Part shown: piece after piece, positions 37,516-45,798 of the stretch
Numbering within the stretch: position 1 is the first letter of the stretch
Layout: the number at the start of each line of letters is the position of its first letter
Assembly: GCF_023516215.1 (NCBI RefSeq)
Contig: NZ_CP097349.1
Location: 1,984,001 to 2,048,000, forward strand
Origin: Cytobacillus pseudoceanisediminis
GTDB taxonomy: Bacteria; Bacillota; Bacilli; Bacillales; Cytobacillaceae
DNA length: 64,000 nucleotides
Direction: 5' to 3'
Notes under the pieces: model-generated
Database searches by the model: none
The model's input: the letters and a program-made list of their open reading frames with translations, nothing else
Told to the model about the DNA's origin: nothing
Position numbers and translations under genes: made by a program

Positions 37516-37614
37516 CCTCCGAAATTCGAAACATAATAGCTTAAATAGTTTATCAAATATTGAGAAAATAAGGAAGATTTTTTCTTGCAAGAAAAAAGCA
37601 CCCATTTGGATGCT

Positions 37615-38055
37615 CTATTGCCCTAATGCTTCTATTCGGTTGATCAGGCTTGTTGCTTCATTAATGGTAGTGAATAGCTCTGAGTTCTCCAGCTGATCCA
37701 ATGCTAGGCTGCCGTTCTCCAATACTTTATTGATCTCAGCCAGAAGCGCTTCATTCTGTGTAACCAGCTCCTGATGAACATCCTCTGCCAGCGTCGGGAT
37801 ATCCTGAAGGGCGATAAACTCTTCAACTTCCTGCTTAAGTGTCGTCAATCTGTCTTCAAGTTCCTGCTTTAATGCCGGATCCGCTGCCGCCTCCTGAATC
37901 ATTTGCGGCGCCTCTTCAGCAAAGTCGCTTAATGTATTAATATGCTCAGTCGCTTCATTAACATAGTCAATGGAATTATTCACTTCTCCCAGAACGGAAC
38001 AGCCGCTTAATAACATGGAAACGGTAAGGAGCCCTATAAGAATTACTTTTTTCAT
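37615..38055 (-). CDS. Lipoprotein, DUF6376-like
   Basis: A 146-residue lipoprotein: signal KKVILIGLLTVSMLLSGC with the lipobox LSGC, then an acidic, mainly helical body (EVNNSIDYVNEATEHINTLS; QELEDRLTTLKQEVEEFI). It is likely anchored outside the membrane. I recall similar Bacillus proteins as DUF6376; function unknown. The ATG at 38055 follows AAAGGA, better than the ATG at 38082. Confidence 0.7.
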   Translation of the reverse strand: MKKVILIGLLTVSMLLSGCSVLGEVNNSIDYVNEATEHINTLSDFAEEAPQMIQEAAADPALKQELEDRLTTLKQEVEEFIALQDIPTLAEDVHQELVTQNEALLAEINKVLENGSLALDQLENSELFTTINEATSLINRIEALGQ

Positions 38056-38124
38056 TTGCTCGTTCCTTTCATGATTTGTCATAGTATAAATACGGTCTGT
38101 TTCAAAGAAGGTTTCATTTTGGAT

Positions 38125-38167
38125 ATAAAAAAACCACCTTCCTTGTATTGTAACAGAAAAGTGGTTT
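38125..38167 (-). terminator. Terminator hairpin
   Basis: AAACCAC and GTGGTTT arms with a U-run on the minus strand, 22 bases after the tiny frame at 38190-38255. Confidence 0.6.
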
Positions 38168-38189
38168 CAGATGGGATGCTTGTCCCTGA

Positions 38190-38255
38190 TTACTTGCCAG
38201 TCTGCTTGTTCATGGCATTCATCATTTGGTTGATCTTCTTCTGAGATGGCTTCAT
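38190..38255 (-). CDS. Possible 21-residue basic peptide
   Basis: The minus-strand frame reads MKPSQKKINQMMNAMNKQTG plus a final Lys, followed by a stop and then a terminator. The lysine/methionine-rich composition is unlike random sequence, but no ribosome site precedes it and a TATAAT overlaps its start, so it may instead be the tail of a lost gene or part of a small RNA. Confidence 0.3.
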   Translation of the reverse strand: MKPSQKKINQMMNAMNKQTGK

Positions 38256-38484
38256 TATAAGACATTCAAAAACATTGATATATAAGGATTTATGTACGCT
38301 AACTAATCACTTTTTTCTATTGAGAAAAATATACCATTAATCTACCAATATGTCTACCATTCTTATAAAAATCGGTTTAACCTTCATATTATATATAATA
38401 GAAGAAACAAATTCTTTTTTATATAAACTTTCCATAAACTGTATTATAATTAGTACAATTATACCTTTGAAGGGGGAGCTTTAG

Positions 38485-39588
38485 GTGGGGTTAGGTTTTA
38501 GAAAAAGCTTTAAGATTGCTCCAGGTGTCCGTGTCAATGTTTCACATAGGAGTGTTGGAGTTAGTGCAGGAGTCAAAGGTTTACGCCACTCAGTAAATTC
38601 AAGAGGTCAAAGCAGAACAACAGCAAGCATACCAGGAACTGGTATCTCATACACTTCCACCTCAAGTTCGAAACGAAAGTATAAGAGTACTGCACATAAT
38701 AATAGACAGCAGTTGATTAGACAGCAAAAAGAACTTGCTAAACTAGAAGAATTACAACGTGCTCAACATGAGGTCGAATTGTTTGAGAATAAAATTGACC
38801 TCATTAAATCAATTCATAAAGAATGTGATGATACTTTTGATTGGTATGAAATTAGTCAATCAAGGCATCCTTATCACACTAACAGTCAAGGAAAAAATGA
38901 ATTAGAAGCAATGAATAAATTAGCAAACTTCAAACCATCCTTTATGCAGAAAATGCTCAAAACTGCTGATAAAGAAGAACAGAAATTAAGGGATGAAATT
39001 ATACAAGCCATAGAGCAAGATAAATTGGAATTTGAAGAGCTAAAAAGGACTATTTCAATAGCAAATAAGGTACTGCAGCAAGATGTTGACATCTATTTTC
39101 AAGTAATTGATGAGTTATCCCCTTTGGATGACCTATTAGAGTTTGGTAGTGGTTTTGAATTTTTTATTGAAGATCCAAGAATACTAGAAGTTGATTTTAA
39201 TGTTCACTCCAAAAACATAATACCTACACAACAAAAGTCATTGACTAAAACAGGAAAGTTATCTGTAAAAGATATGCCTAAATCAACTTATTTTGATATT
39301 TACCAGGACTATGTGTGCAGTTGTGCAATAAGGATAGCCAGAGATATGTTTGCCATTTTACCATTCGATCAAGTTGTAGTGAATGCCATGGACGAACTTC
39401 TTGATACTTCCACGGGAAGGGTTAATTCAGTCCCAATTTTGTCAGTAAAATTTGATAAAGAAAAATTAAACTATTTAAACTTTGAAACCATAGACTGTTC
39501 AGACTCAATGAGTAACTTTATTCATAATATGAACTTCAAGAAAACTCAAGGGTTTAAACCAGTAGAGAAAGTCCAAATCAACAATTAA
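38485..39588 (+). CDS. DUF4236 protein
   Basis: A 367-residue protein. The N-terminal 60 residues (GFRKSFKIAPGVRVNVSHRS, then VGVSAGVKG and SIPGTGISYTS) match DUF4236, a beta-rich domain common in mobile regions. A coiled coil (about residues 75-110) and a C-terminal region without recognised domain follow. The start is GTG behind AGGGGGAG. The gene is more AT-rich than the core to its left and marks where the accessory region begins. Function unknown. Confidence 0.7.
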   Translation: MGLGFRKSFKIAPGVRVNVSHRSVGVSAGVKGLRHSVNSRGQSRTTASIPGTGISYTSTSSSKRKYKSTAHNNRQQLIRQQKELAKLEELQRAQHEVELFENKIDLIKSIHKECDDTFDWYEISQSRHPYHTNSQGKNELEAMNKLANFKPSFMQKMLKTADKEEQKLRDEIIQAIEQDKLEFEELKRTISIANKVLQQDVDIYFQVIDELSPLDDLLEFGSGFEFFIEDPRILEVDFNVHSKNIIPTQQKSLTKTGKLSVKDMPKSTYFDIYQDYVCSCAIRIARDMFAILPFDQVVVNAMDELLDTSTGRVNSVPILSVKFDKEKLNYLNFETIDCSDSMSNFIHNMNFKKTQGFKPVEKVQINN

Positions 39589-39589
39589 A

Positions 39590-39618
39590 ATGGAAGCCTT
39601 TAAAAGGGCTTCTTTTTT
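39590..39618 (+). terminator. Terminator after the DUF4236 gene
   Basis: GAAGCC and GGCTTC arms followed by T7 just after the stop. Confidence 0.75.
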
Positions 39619-39706
39619 TGCTATTCATTAATTCTGAACAATTCAGAACCTACTTTCGAACCCCTTCCAAACCATTCGAAACCAAAAAAAGAGCAAGGAA
39701 TAATCC

Positions 39707-40624
39707 TCACTCTCCATCGAACCACTTAAAAAATGATTTTTTTGAAATTTTTATTAACCTTCCGAGTTTTAAAGCATGGAATGGTGGATCCTCCAACATC
39801 TCATATGTCTTTCGCCTACTTATGCCTAATACCTCCTGAATGTGTTTTGGACTTAATGCATCCGGTAATTCATCCTTATTTATTGATTTGATTTTAGGCT
39901 TTTCTTTTATTATCGCGGGAGAATTGCCTTCCTTCCAATAAATACTTCCGTTTTTAAACTTTGTCTGATCAAGTTCATGTAATTGCTGAATTATAAGAAT
40001 GTTGTTTTTGTCTGGGAACATTTCTTTTATTTCTTCCCAGGTCTTTTTAGTAAAATCTGTTTCAACTAACAATTTTAGCTCTTCTTTATTCCAATCACTT
40101 TTCATAGTCTGTCCTTTTTTCTTTTGATCTATTGTCTTATTAATCTCACGGATGAGCAGTTCCTTATACTCTTCAACTTTCGGATCATCTTCATTTATAA
40201 AAAAAGTTTCTAGCTGCATTCTATAAAAAATAGATTCAAGTTCTTTAGTATGCAATCCTATACCGATTTTCTCTATTAATTCTTGGTATTTTGGTTTTGA
40301 GATATCAATTATAGCTTTTCCAATGTTTCTAGAAACTCTTTCTTTTGCTTCGATTAGAGATAATCCACCTTTAGCTGGATAACTTGTAGATACAGTTGAT
40401 TTCACTTTATTATAATTTACATAAGTAACTACCCAGGCATCTTTTTCATCATCATAATACTCAGCAATTAGTTCACTTTCTCGTTTTAATCCTAATTTTA
40501 CTGCTCTACCTGTAATTTTCCCTTCTCCCTTACCTGGCAACATTTCAAGGAGATCTTCCCAGTTTGCCGAGGAAAAGTTTCCCCTTAGTATCTCATCTTC
40601 TTTTTTATTCCATTTATTTGACAT
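39707..40624 (-). CDS. SANT/Myb-like and excisionase-type HTH fusion protein
   Basis: About 305 residues. Two Trp-rich Myb/SANT-like modules (KWNKKEDEILRGNFSSANWE at the N-terminus and DWNKEELKLLVETDFTKKTW near residue 190) flank a helical middle. The C-terminus has a MerR/excisionase-type helix-turn-helix (LSPKHIQEVLGISRRKTYEM then ALKLGRLIKISK). A DNA-binding role is likely, perhaps in phage regulation or excision. The ATG at 40624 overlaps the stop of the upstream small gene; the ATG at 40639 is an alternative. Confidence 0.65.
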   Translation of the reverse strand: MSNKWNKKEDEILRGNFSSANWEDLLEMLPGKGEGKITGRAVKLGLKRESELIAEYYDDEKDAWVVTYVNYNKVKSTVSTSYPAKGGLSLIEAKERVSRNIGKAIIDISKPKYQELIEKIGIGLHTKELESIFYRMQLETFFINEDDPKVEEYKELLIREINKTIDQKKKGQTMKSDWNKEELKLLVETDFTKKTWEEIKEMFPDKNNILIIQQLHELDQTKFKNGSIYWKEGNSPAIIKEKPKIKSINKDELPDALSPKHIQEVLGISRRKTYEMLEDPPFHALKLGRLIKISKKSFFKWFDGE

Positions 40625-40754
40625 TTGTGCTGTCACCATTATTTGAAAGACTTAATTCTAATTCCGCATATAAATTGATTAATGCTTTTGCCATTAATTC
40701 AAAGTTAGGTTCATTTATTTCTCTGATATTTATAATCGGTTCTATTATATTCAA
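40614..40754 (-). CDS. Small hypothetical protein (46 residues)
   Basis: A TTG-started frame with an excellent GAGGAG site eight bases upstream: NIIEPIINIREINEPNFELM then AKALINLYAELELSL. It overlaps the start of the SANT-like gene by 11 bases, so the two are probably translationally coupled. Function unknown. Confidence 0.6.
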   Translation of the reverse strand: MNIIEPIINIREINEPNFELMAKALINLYAELELSLSNNGDSTNVK

Positions 40755-40906
40755 ATTTTGTACTCCTCAATAGTTTTTTTAATGTCCTGCAGAACACCTT
40801 GGTTATTATACGGGTAAAATTATATATTGTCAAAATTATCTGATTAATATAAAATAATTTAATATAAAAAAAGAGTGACTAAAAAAGCCACTCTTAGGAT
40901 TAGTTA

Positions 40907-41644
40907 TTATTCATACTTTTTTTCTGGATTACGATAAGCCTGTGAAGTAGCTAAAGTAGTCAATGTAACTTTACTGCGCTTTTTAAATGTAGATCCTTCT
41001 TTATAATACTTTTCTTTGAACTTTTTTGTTTCTTTTTGCATAGGTAGGGATGAAGGATCACTCATTAACCATTCAAAATTTCTTTGCTCCTTCTCAGATG
41101 GAGCATTTCTTTTTAACAATGATACAAGTACTTCGTATCTTCCTTCCTTAGTTTCCAACAAGTGTTTTTGACCTCTTTTTTCAAGAAGTTCAATAGTAGT
41201 CTTTCTAAAACGATTTGCAATTCTTACAGTCGGTAAAGGTAAAATTATTACTGGGTGATACAGTGTTCTAATATCCAACTCTGCACTTAGTTCTTTTTGT
41301 TTATTATCAAAGAATTTATTGCTGTCAGCTTGACTAGATGTTCCAGCAAATTGAATAAATCTTTTTATACAATCTGATCCGATTTTCAGAAGTTTTTTTG
41401 TGTTAGTATTTTGTATAAGCCAGTTTTCCTTGTAATTTCTATGGTTGCACAGTTCGCAGTTTTCAGCAAATTCATCTGAATCATTAGGAATATTCGTGAC
41501 TAATTCCCATTCTTGTTTAGCTTCATCAAAAATATCATTTAAACTATTTTCAATTAATACTTTAATAACCAAGGGACCGGGAACAGTGGATAATTCTTGC
41601 TGCGATTTTTCTTCTGTAGCATTCTTATTAATAATTTGCCTCAA
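40907..41644 (-). CDS. Hypothetical protein with treble-clef-like Cys motif
   Basis: A 245-residue protein. Around residue 62 it has CELCNHRNYKENWLIQNTN followed by IGSDCIKRF, a CxxC...C arrangement that could bind zinc. Lys/Arg-rich helices fill the C-terminal half. The start is TTG behind GGAGG with a good spacing. Similar proteins occur in phages and plasmids, but I do not recognise a function. Confidence 0.55.
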   Translation of the reverse strand: MRQIINKNATEEKSQQELSTVPGPLVIKVLIENSLNDIFDEAKQEWELVTNIPNDSDEFAENCELCNHRNYKENWLIQNTNTKKLLKIGSDCIKRFIQFAGTSSQADSNKFFDNKQKELSAELDIRTLYHPVIILPLPTVRIANRFRKTTIELLEKRGQKHLLETKEGRYEVLVSLLKRNAPSEKEQRNFEWLMSDPSSLPMQKETKKFKEKYYKEGSTFKKRSKVTLTTLATSQAYRNPEKKYE

Positions 41645-41842
41645 ATAAAAACCTCCACAAAATAATATGCAAAGCCAAACAATCAGGAGAACAAGCGTTC
41701 TTTAACCTTATTATACCTGTTTTTCTATTAAATTCAAATAATTTAGTATAAAAGTATTAATTTAAAATTTAAAACTTAATTGCTCCATGTTGCCATATAA
41801 ACAAAAAGTAATGTCTGTTTTAGCGCCTAAAAGTTTTTCCCC

Positions 41843-42088
41843 CTAAGATACCCTCAAATCAACATGCCTTTTACACTTCACACATTGAAACAAATTATGA
41901 CTAACCTCTTTATGACGTTTCAACTTCCTACAAGTCTGGCATGATAACGTAACATGTCTCACGCTATAATCACATTCTGCACTATCCATTTCTTCATCTA
42001 TCTCTACATCTTCCTTTTCACTACCTGAAAACAGAGCAAATGCCATTGCAGCACTCAAGATACCTGTACTAAAGCTGATCCAATCCAT
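41843..42088 (-). CDS. Small membrane protein with zinc ribbon
   Basis: An 81-residue protein: a short N-terminal hydrophobic segment (WISFSTGILSAAMAFALFSG), an acidic linker and a four-Cys ribbon (LSCQTCRKLKRHKE...FQCVKCKRH). It ends the small minus-strand cluster whose previous gene stops two bases upstream. Function unknown. Confidence 0.55.
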   Translation of the reverse strand: MDWISFSTGILSAAMAFALFSGSEKEDVEIDEEMDSAECDYSVRHVTLSCQTCRKLKRHKEVSHNLFQCVKCKRHVDLRVS

Positions 42089-42089
42089 A

Positions 42090-42380
42090 TTAAGCTCTTT
42101 CGTTCAAGGTGAATACCAATTCCCCTGAATTGAAGTCTTTAACTGGAACAACCTTATATGCATTATGAACACCATATTCTCTCTGTAATTGGTCAATAAA
42201 TACTGGATTATTTAATCCAACCTCAACAATCATTCCTGCCAGAGTTGTAGGCTTTAAATTACATGATACAGCTAGTCTACATAATTTTTGATTTACTTTG
42301 TTGGTCAGTGAAATATTTACCCGATTAACCTTCTTATTACCTAACCCTTCCCCCTCTATCACAATAGCATCCCCTTTCAA
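42090..42380 (-). CDS. Ribbon-helix-helix-like small protein
   Basis: A 96-residue protein. VNRVNISLTNKVNQKLCRLA then LKPTTLAGMIVEVGL resembles the strand-helix-helix of CopG/Arc-type DNA-binding proteins. It sits next to direct repeats (42388-42440), which could be its operator, and is transcribed with the ribbon protein gene. Confidence 0.5.
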   Translation of the reverse strand: MKGDAIVIEGEGLGNKKVNRVNISLTNKVNQKLCRLAVSCNLKPTTLAGMIVEVGLNNPVFIDQLQREYGVHNAYKVVPVKDFNSGELVFTLNERA

Positions 42381-42387
42381 AATGTCT

Positions 42388-42440
42388 TGACAATTGACAG
42401 TGTCAACCGTGTTACAGTGTTACACTCTAATCTGATGGGG
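42388..42440. promoter_or_regulatory. Direct-repeat operator region
   Basis: On the minus strand, TGTAACAC occurs twice in tandem (GTGTAACACTGTAACAC) and is followed by TTGACACTGTCAATTGTC. Short tandem repeats just ahead of an RHH-type gene are typical of autoregulation sites. Confidence 0.5.
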
Positions 42441-42450
42441 AGGAGTAACA

Positions 42451-42654
42451 TCAGCTTCCTATTACAATTTTAATACCGCCTCCATTGCTCTTATGGACAA
42501 TCCTTCTCTCTGCGTTTCTTTTAGCTAGATCAGCCATAATTAACTCTTTAACATAGCCACTAAAGTTAACTGCTTTTATTTGCTCCAGACACGCTTTCTC
42601 GTCCTCATTGTTAATATTGAATGATACAGACTTAATACATTTGTTCTTGCTCAT
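42451..42654 (-). CDS. Small plasmid/phage-type protein (67 residues)
   Basis: CIKSVSFNINNEDEKACLEQ then IKAVNFSGYVKELIMADLAK looks like a strand followed by two helices, again RHH-like. The start follows GGAGG. It is divergent from the XRE gene. Function inferred only as DNA-binding. Confidence 0.5.
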   Translation of the reverse strand: MSKNKCIKSVSFNINNEDEKACLEQIKAVNFSGYVKELIMADLAKRNAERRIVHKSNGGGIKIVIGS

Positions 42655-42797
42655 ATTAACTCCTCCCTTTGTGTTATTAATACAAGGTATGACCTTTAAT
42701 ACTGGATTATTACAAGTTTGACTTGTATTATTATCACGTTTTAATCGTTAAAGGTAATTAGTATACCTTTGTAGAAATTGTTTATTAGGTGATGACA

Positions 42798-43013
42798 ATG
42801 AATCTGAAAAGTAATATCGGAAAGATAATAGATGATTCCCCATATAAACGAGATTACATTAGAAAACACTTTAACAAGTCCAGAAATACTATTAGTAGTT
42901 GGTGCACAGGTAAAAGCTTTCCTTCTATTCCGGAAATTTTTGAGCTAGCTAATTTATTGGGAGTTAAGGTAGATGAATTGTACGAACGTGATAATTCAAA
43001 AGAAGGGAAATAG
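42798..43013 (+). CDS. XRE/Cro-family repressor
   Basis: A 71-residue single helix-turn-helix domain: IRKHFNKSRNTISSWCTGKS then FPSIPEIFELANLLGVKVDE LY. The ATG at 42798 follows AGGTGA. It is probably the lysogeny-type repressor or regulator for the plus-strand block that follows, with operator candidates in the 140-base divergent region upstream. Confidence 0.75.
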   Translation: MNLKSNIGKIIDDSPYKRDYIRKHFNKSRNTISSWCTGKSFPSIPEIFELANLLGVKVDELYERDNSKEGK

Positions 43014-43025
43014 GAGGTTTTAAAA

Positions 43026-43172
43026 ATGGAAAATGAACTATGTACATGCGAAAATAGTAATAGTGTATATCCGGTAAATGGTGAATGGGGATATTGGTTA
43101 TACTGTGCTGAATGCGAAAAGAAAATTGAAGATGGATTTCATTATTATGATGAGCCAGAAGATGTTTACTAA
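43026..43172 (+). CDS. Small Cys-rich protein (48 residues)
   Basis: Reads LCTCENSNSVYPVNGEWGYW then LYCAECEKKIEDGFHYYD, with CxC and CxxC pairs that could hold zinc. It has a strong AGGAGG site and lies 12 bases after the XRE gene, so it is in the same operon. Function unknown. Confidence 0.6.
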   Translation: MENELCTCENSNSVYPVNGEWGYWLYCAECEKKIEDGFHYYDEPEDVY

Positions 43173-43182
43173 GGAGATTGAA

Positions 43183-43443
43183 ATGGAACTTTACTACATA
43201 AAAAGAACGGTATTTGAAAGCGATAATAATATATCAGAAATTATATACGTCACAAAGGAAATACGCACTCCTACCCACGCAACCCCTGAAATTCTTTGTT
43301 CATCAATAAAAGAAACTCCAATCAACAATGCTTCAAAAGAATTAATTGAATCTGTCTCAGATGAAACAAAACAATATATTTCAAAAGAACAAGCTTACAG
43401 TTTGGTAAGACGATTCAAAAATGAAGGAGCTTTTACTTTATAA
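43183..43443 (+). CDS. Hypothetical protein (86 residues)
   Basis: Starts at 43183 behind AAGGAG, ten bases after the previous stop. Beta-rich N-terminus (ELYYIKRTVFESDNNISEII) and helical C-terminus (SKEQAYSLVRRFKNEGAF). No family recognised. Confidence 0.5.
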   Translation: MELYYIKRTVFESDNNISEIIYVTKEIRTPTHATPEILCSSIKETPINNASKELIESVSDETKQYISKEQAYSLVRRFKNEGAFTL

Positions 43444-43473
43444 TCCAACTTTACAGGGGAAGGAGAATAAATT

Positions 43474-43719
43474 ATGTACGATGGTAAATATTTACCTATT
43501 TATGATTTTCTTAAAAAGATCAAGACAAATGAAGTTACATTATCTTTTGGAGAGATCGAAGAAATATTAAAGTTTCCATTACCCAAATCGGCATATATTC
43601 ATAGTGCTTGGTGGGCAAATGATATTGGAAATCACACTCAAGCAAAGTCTTGGTTACAGGCTGGATGGAAGACTAAAAACATTGATCTTAGAAAAACTGT
43701 TACGTTTGAAAAGTTTTAA
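43474..43719 (+). CDS. Small protein of the AWWAND/QAxxWLxAGW family
   Basis: An 81-residue protein. The SAYIHSAWWANDIGNHTQAK segment and SWLQAGWKTKNIDLRKTVTF match a widespread small domain (DUF7662-like, as I recall) found alone or with nucleases in defence and mobile regions. Function unknown. A terminator (43717-43743) follows. Confidence 0.55.
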   Translation: MYDGKYLPIYDFLKKIKTNEVTLSFGEIEEILKFPLPKSAYIHSAWWANDIGNHTQAKSWLQAGWKTKNIDLRKTVTFEKF

Positions 43720-43879
43720 CCCTTCATTATTGAAGGGTTATTATTTTGTACAAATAATTAAAAGAATACTAATAGTTAAAGTAATATATTACTACCCTCT
43801 TCAAATTTATTTGGTAAAAAAGTAATTTTTTTATGGTATTTTTTGAAATCTAGGTAAAATCAGATTTGAGGGGAGAAAA

Positions 43880-45025
43880 ATGAAAAGAAAACTACCAATA
43901 CTAACTGTTGTATTAGCTTTATTAATTTCTTTATTTTTTGGGCTGAATAGTGTAACTGCAGCAACCAAAAATTTAACTGTCCATTTTATCGATGTTGGAC
44001 AGGGTGATGCAATTTTCATTAAGACACCTAAAGGTGAAAACATATTAATCGATGCAGGAAATAAAGCAAAAGGGCATAACGTGGTTTCTTATCTAAAAAA
44101 GCAGAAAGTATCAACTATCCATGTTATGATTGCCACTCACCCTGATGCAGACCATATTGGTGGATTGGATGAAGTATTAGATGCTTTTTCGGTAAAAAAC
44201 ATATACGCACCGAAAGTATCACATACCACTCAAGCATATAAAGACTTCTTAAGTGCTGTAAAAAGAGAAAAGAAAACCATTAAAACTGCAAAAGCAGGAG
44301 TTTCCTTGCCTATAGATAAGTCTGTTCAAGCAAAATTTATTGCTCCTGTAAAAGAGTATTCTAAGAGTGATCTGAATAATTGGAGTGCTGTCATATCGCT
44401 TAAGTACAATAAAAACACTTTTCTTTTTGCTGGTGATGCTGAGTTAAAGTCCGAAAAGGATATGTTAGCTAAAAAATATTTATCTAAAGTAGACGTCTTG
44501 AAGGTTGGGCATCACGGAGCAAAAGAGTCCACTTCAAAGGAAATGCTTAATGTTGTTAAACCTACAAATGCTGTAATTAGTGTTGGTAAGGGTAATAGAT
44601 ACAAACACCCAACTACTGATACAGTAAACCGCTTAAAAGCAGTAAAATCAAAGGTATATCGTACTGATTCTCAAGGAAGCATTATTGCTACATCAGATGG
44701 TAAAACAGTGAAATTCAATACCAAACCTTCAAGCGATCCAACTGTCAGTAAACCAGCCGCTTATAAGTTAACTGCTACAGTTGATAATAAAAGTCCAAAA
44801 CAGAACTCAACAATAAATCTTGATGTAAAAGGACTTCCGTCAGGTACAAAATATAAGGCTACTTTTAAATATAAAAGCACGAATACACCTTACACTGGTA
44901 CAGTGGGAAAAAAACTGCCTGTAAGGATCGGAAGAGCAGCAAAAGGATTCACTGTCAAAGTAGATATAAATTCTACATATAAGGGAAAAACTTATAAAGC
45001 TCAAACCTCATTCACACCAAAATAA
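43880..45025 (+). CDS. Secreted ComEC/Rec2-type MBL-fold hydrolase
   Basis: A 381-residue exported protein: a signal peptide (LPILTVVLALLISLFFG ending near AATA), then an MBL domain like the C-terminal part of ComEC (VHFIDVGQGDAIFI; ATHPDADHIGGLDEVL with the metal motif; FLFAGDAE; VGHHGAKEST), and a C-terminal beta domain of about 90 residues. It could act on extracellular nucleic acid or cyclic phosphates. A DUF3006 gene follows 13 bases later, a pairing common for this family. Confidence 0.8.
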   Translation: MKRKLPILTVVLALLISLFFGLNSVTAATKNLTVHFIDVGQGDAIFIKTPKGENILIDAGNKAKGHNVVSYLKKQKVSTIHVMIATHPDADHIGGLDEVLDAFSVKNIYAPKVSHTTQAYKDFLSAVKREKKTIKTAKAGVSLPIDKSVQAKFIAPVKEYSKSDLNNWSAVISLKYNKNTFLFAGDAELKSEKDMLAKKYLSKVDVLKVGHHGAKESTSKEMLNVVKPTNAVISVGKGNRYKHPTTDTVNRLKAVKSKVYRTDSQGSIIATSDGKTVKFNTKPSSDPTVSKPAAYKLTATVDNKSPKQNSTINLDVKGLPSGTKYKATFKYKSTNTPYTGTVGKKLPVRIGRAAKGFTVKVDINSTYKGKTYKAQTSFTPK

Positions 45026-45038
45026 AGGAGTGTGGTCT

Positions 45039-45251
45039 ATGAAAGGAATTATTGATAGATTCGAAGGCGATTGGGTAGTTGTAGAGATTAATGGAGAAAC
45101 AAAGGATTTTAAAAGAAGCATATTTCCCAAAGAGGCATCTGTTGGAGATGTCGTGAAAATTGATGGGAGTACAGTAAAAGTGCTAAAAGATGAAACAGAA
45201 AAACTGCGTCATGAAATTGAAGATTTAATGAATGATGTTTGGGAAGATTAA
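45039..45251 (+). CDS. DUF3006 protein
   Basis: A 70-residue protein: KGIIDRFEGDWVVVEINGET then VGDVVKIDGSTVKVLKD is the small beta-barrel DUF3006 pattern, ending in an acidic helix. It is cotranscribed with the MBL hydrolase. The ATG at 45039 follows AAAGGAG. A terminator lies at 45254-45287. Confidence 0.8.
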   Translation: MKGIIDRFEGDWVVVEINGETKDFKRSIFPKEASVGDVVKIDGSTVKVLKDETEKLRHEIEDLMNDVWED

Positions 45252-45373
45252 CTTTTAAAAGCTCTTCTAAAGTCAGAAGGGCTTTTCTTATTGAGTAATT
45301 GAGATATTTAAGAATCTCGATTATAAATTTAATTTACTTTGAAATCTATATATAAGAAAGATGGTTACAGATA

Positions 45374-45517
45374 ATGAATGAAGATGAATATTACTCCAAT
45401 GATGGAGGCATGGTATCGGATAGCGCTCTCCGCAAGCGTAAATCAGACAAAACTAAGATACCTAATTTTCGACCAATTGTTAGAAAAAAGTACCGCGTAC
45501 AGAATTTGGAGAAGTGA
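45374..45517 (+). CDS. Small basic protein (47 residues)
   Basis: Reads NEDEYYSNDGGMVSDSALRK and ends VRKKYRVQNLEK. The stop overlaps the next start (TGATG), so the two genes are coupled. Function unknown. Confidence 0.45.
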   Translation: MNEDEYYSNDGGMVSDSALRKRKSDKTKIPNFRPIVRKKYRVQNLEK

Positions 45518-45738
45518 TGGGGAATCTTACTTTCGGAATGCTGTTTATATTCCCGTTAATAGCTTTTTTAACCATGTCGTTCCCTTTAGAAGTCATTTCA
45601 ATCATTGGAGTAATTGCACTAGTTATATGGGGAATGTCTCAGAGATTTTCTAACGCAATAATATTTATAGGAATTTGTATAGGTATAGAACTTTTAGGAT
45701 TTTTGTCCATTGGGATATTAATGGCTATATTGGGCTAA
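45517..45738 (+). CDS. Small membrane protein (73 residues)
   Basis: Three hydrophobic segments (LTFGMLFIFPLIAFLTMSF; VISIIGVIALVIWGM; AIIFIGICIGIELLGFL). It is coupled to the preceding small gene. Holin-like in size but without the usual charged tail; function unknown. Confidence 0.5.
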   Translation: MGNLTFGMLFIFPLIAFLTMSFPLEVISIIGVIALVIWGMSQRFSNAIIFIGICIGIELLGFLSIGILMAILG

Positions 45739-45761
45739 AGATTTGAAGTGAATATCTAGTA

Positions 45762-45798
45762 TAAAATAAGCCCCTCTCTATTGAGAAGGGCTTATTTT
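45762..45798. terminator. Bidirectional terminator
   Basis: ATAAAATAAGCCC pairs with GGGCTTATTTTAT between converging genes. Confidence 0.75.
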
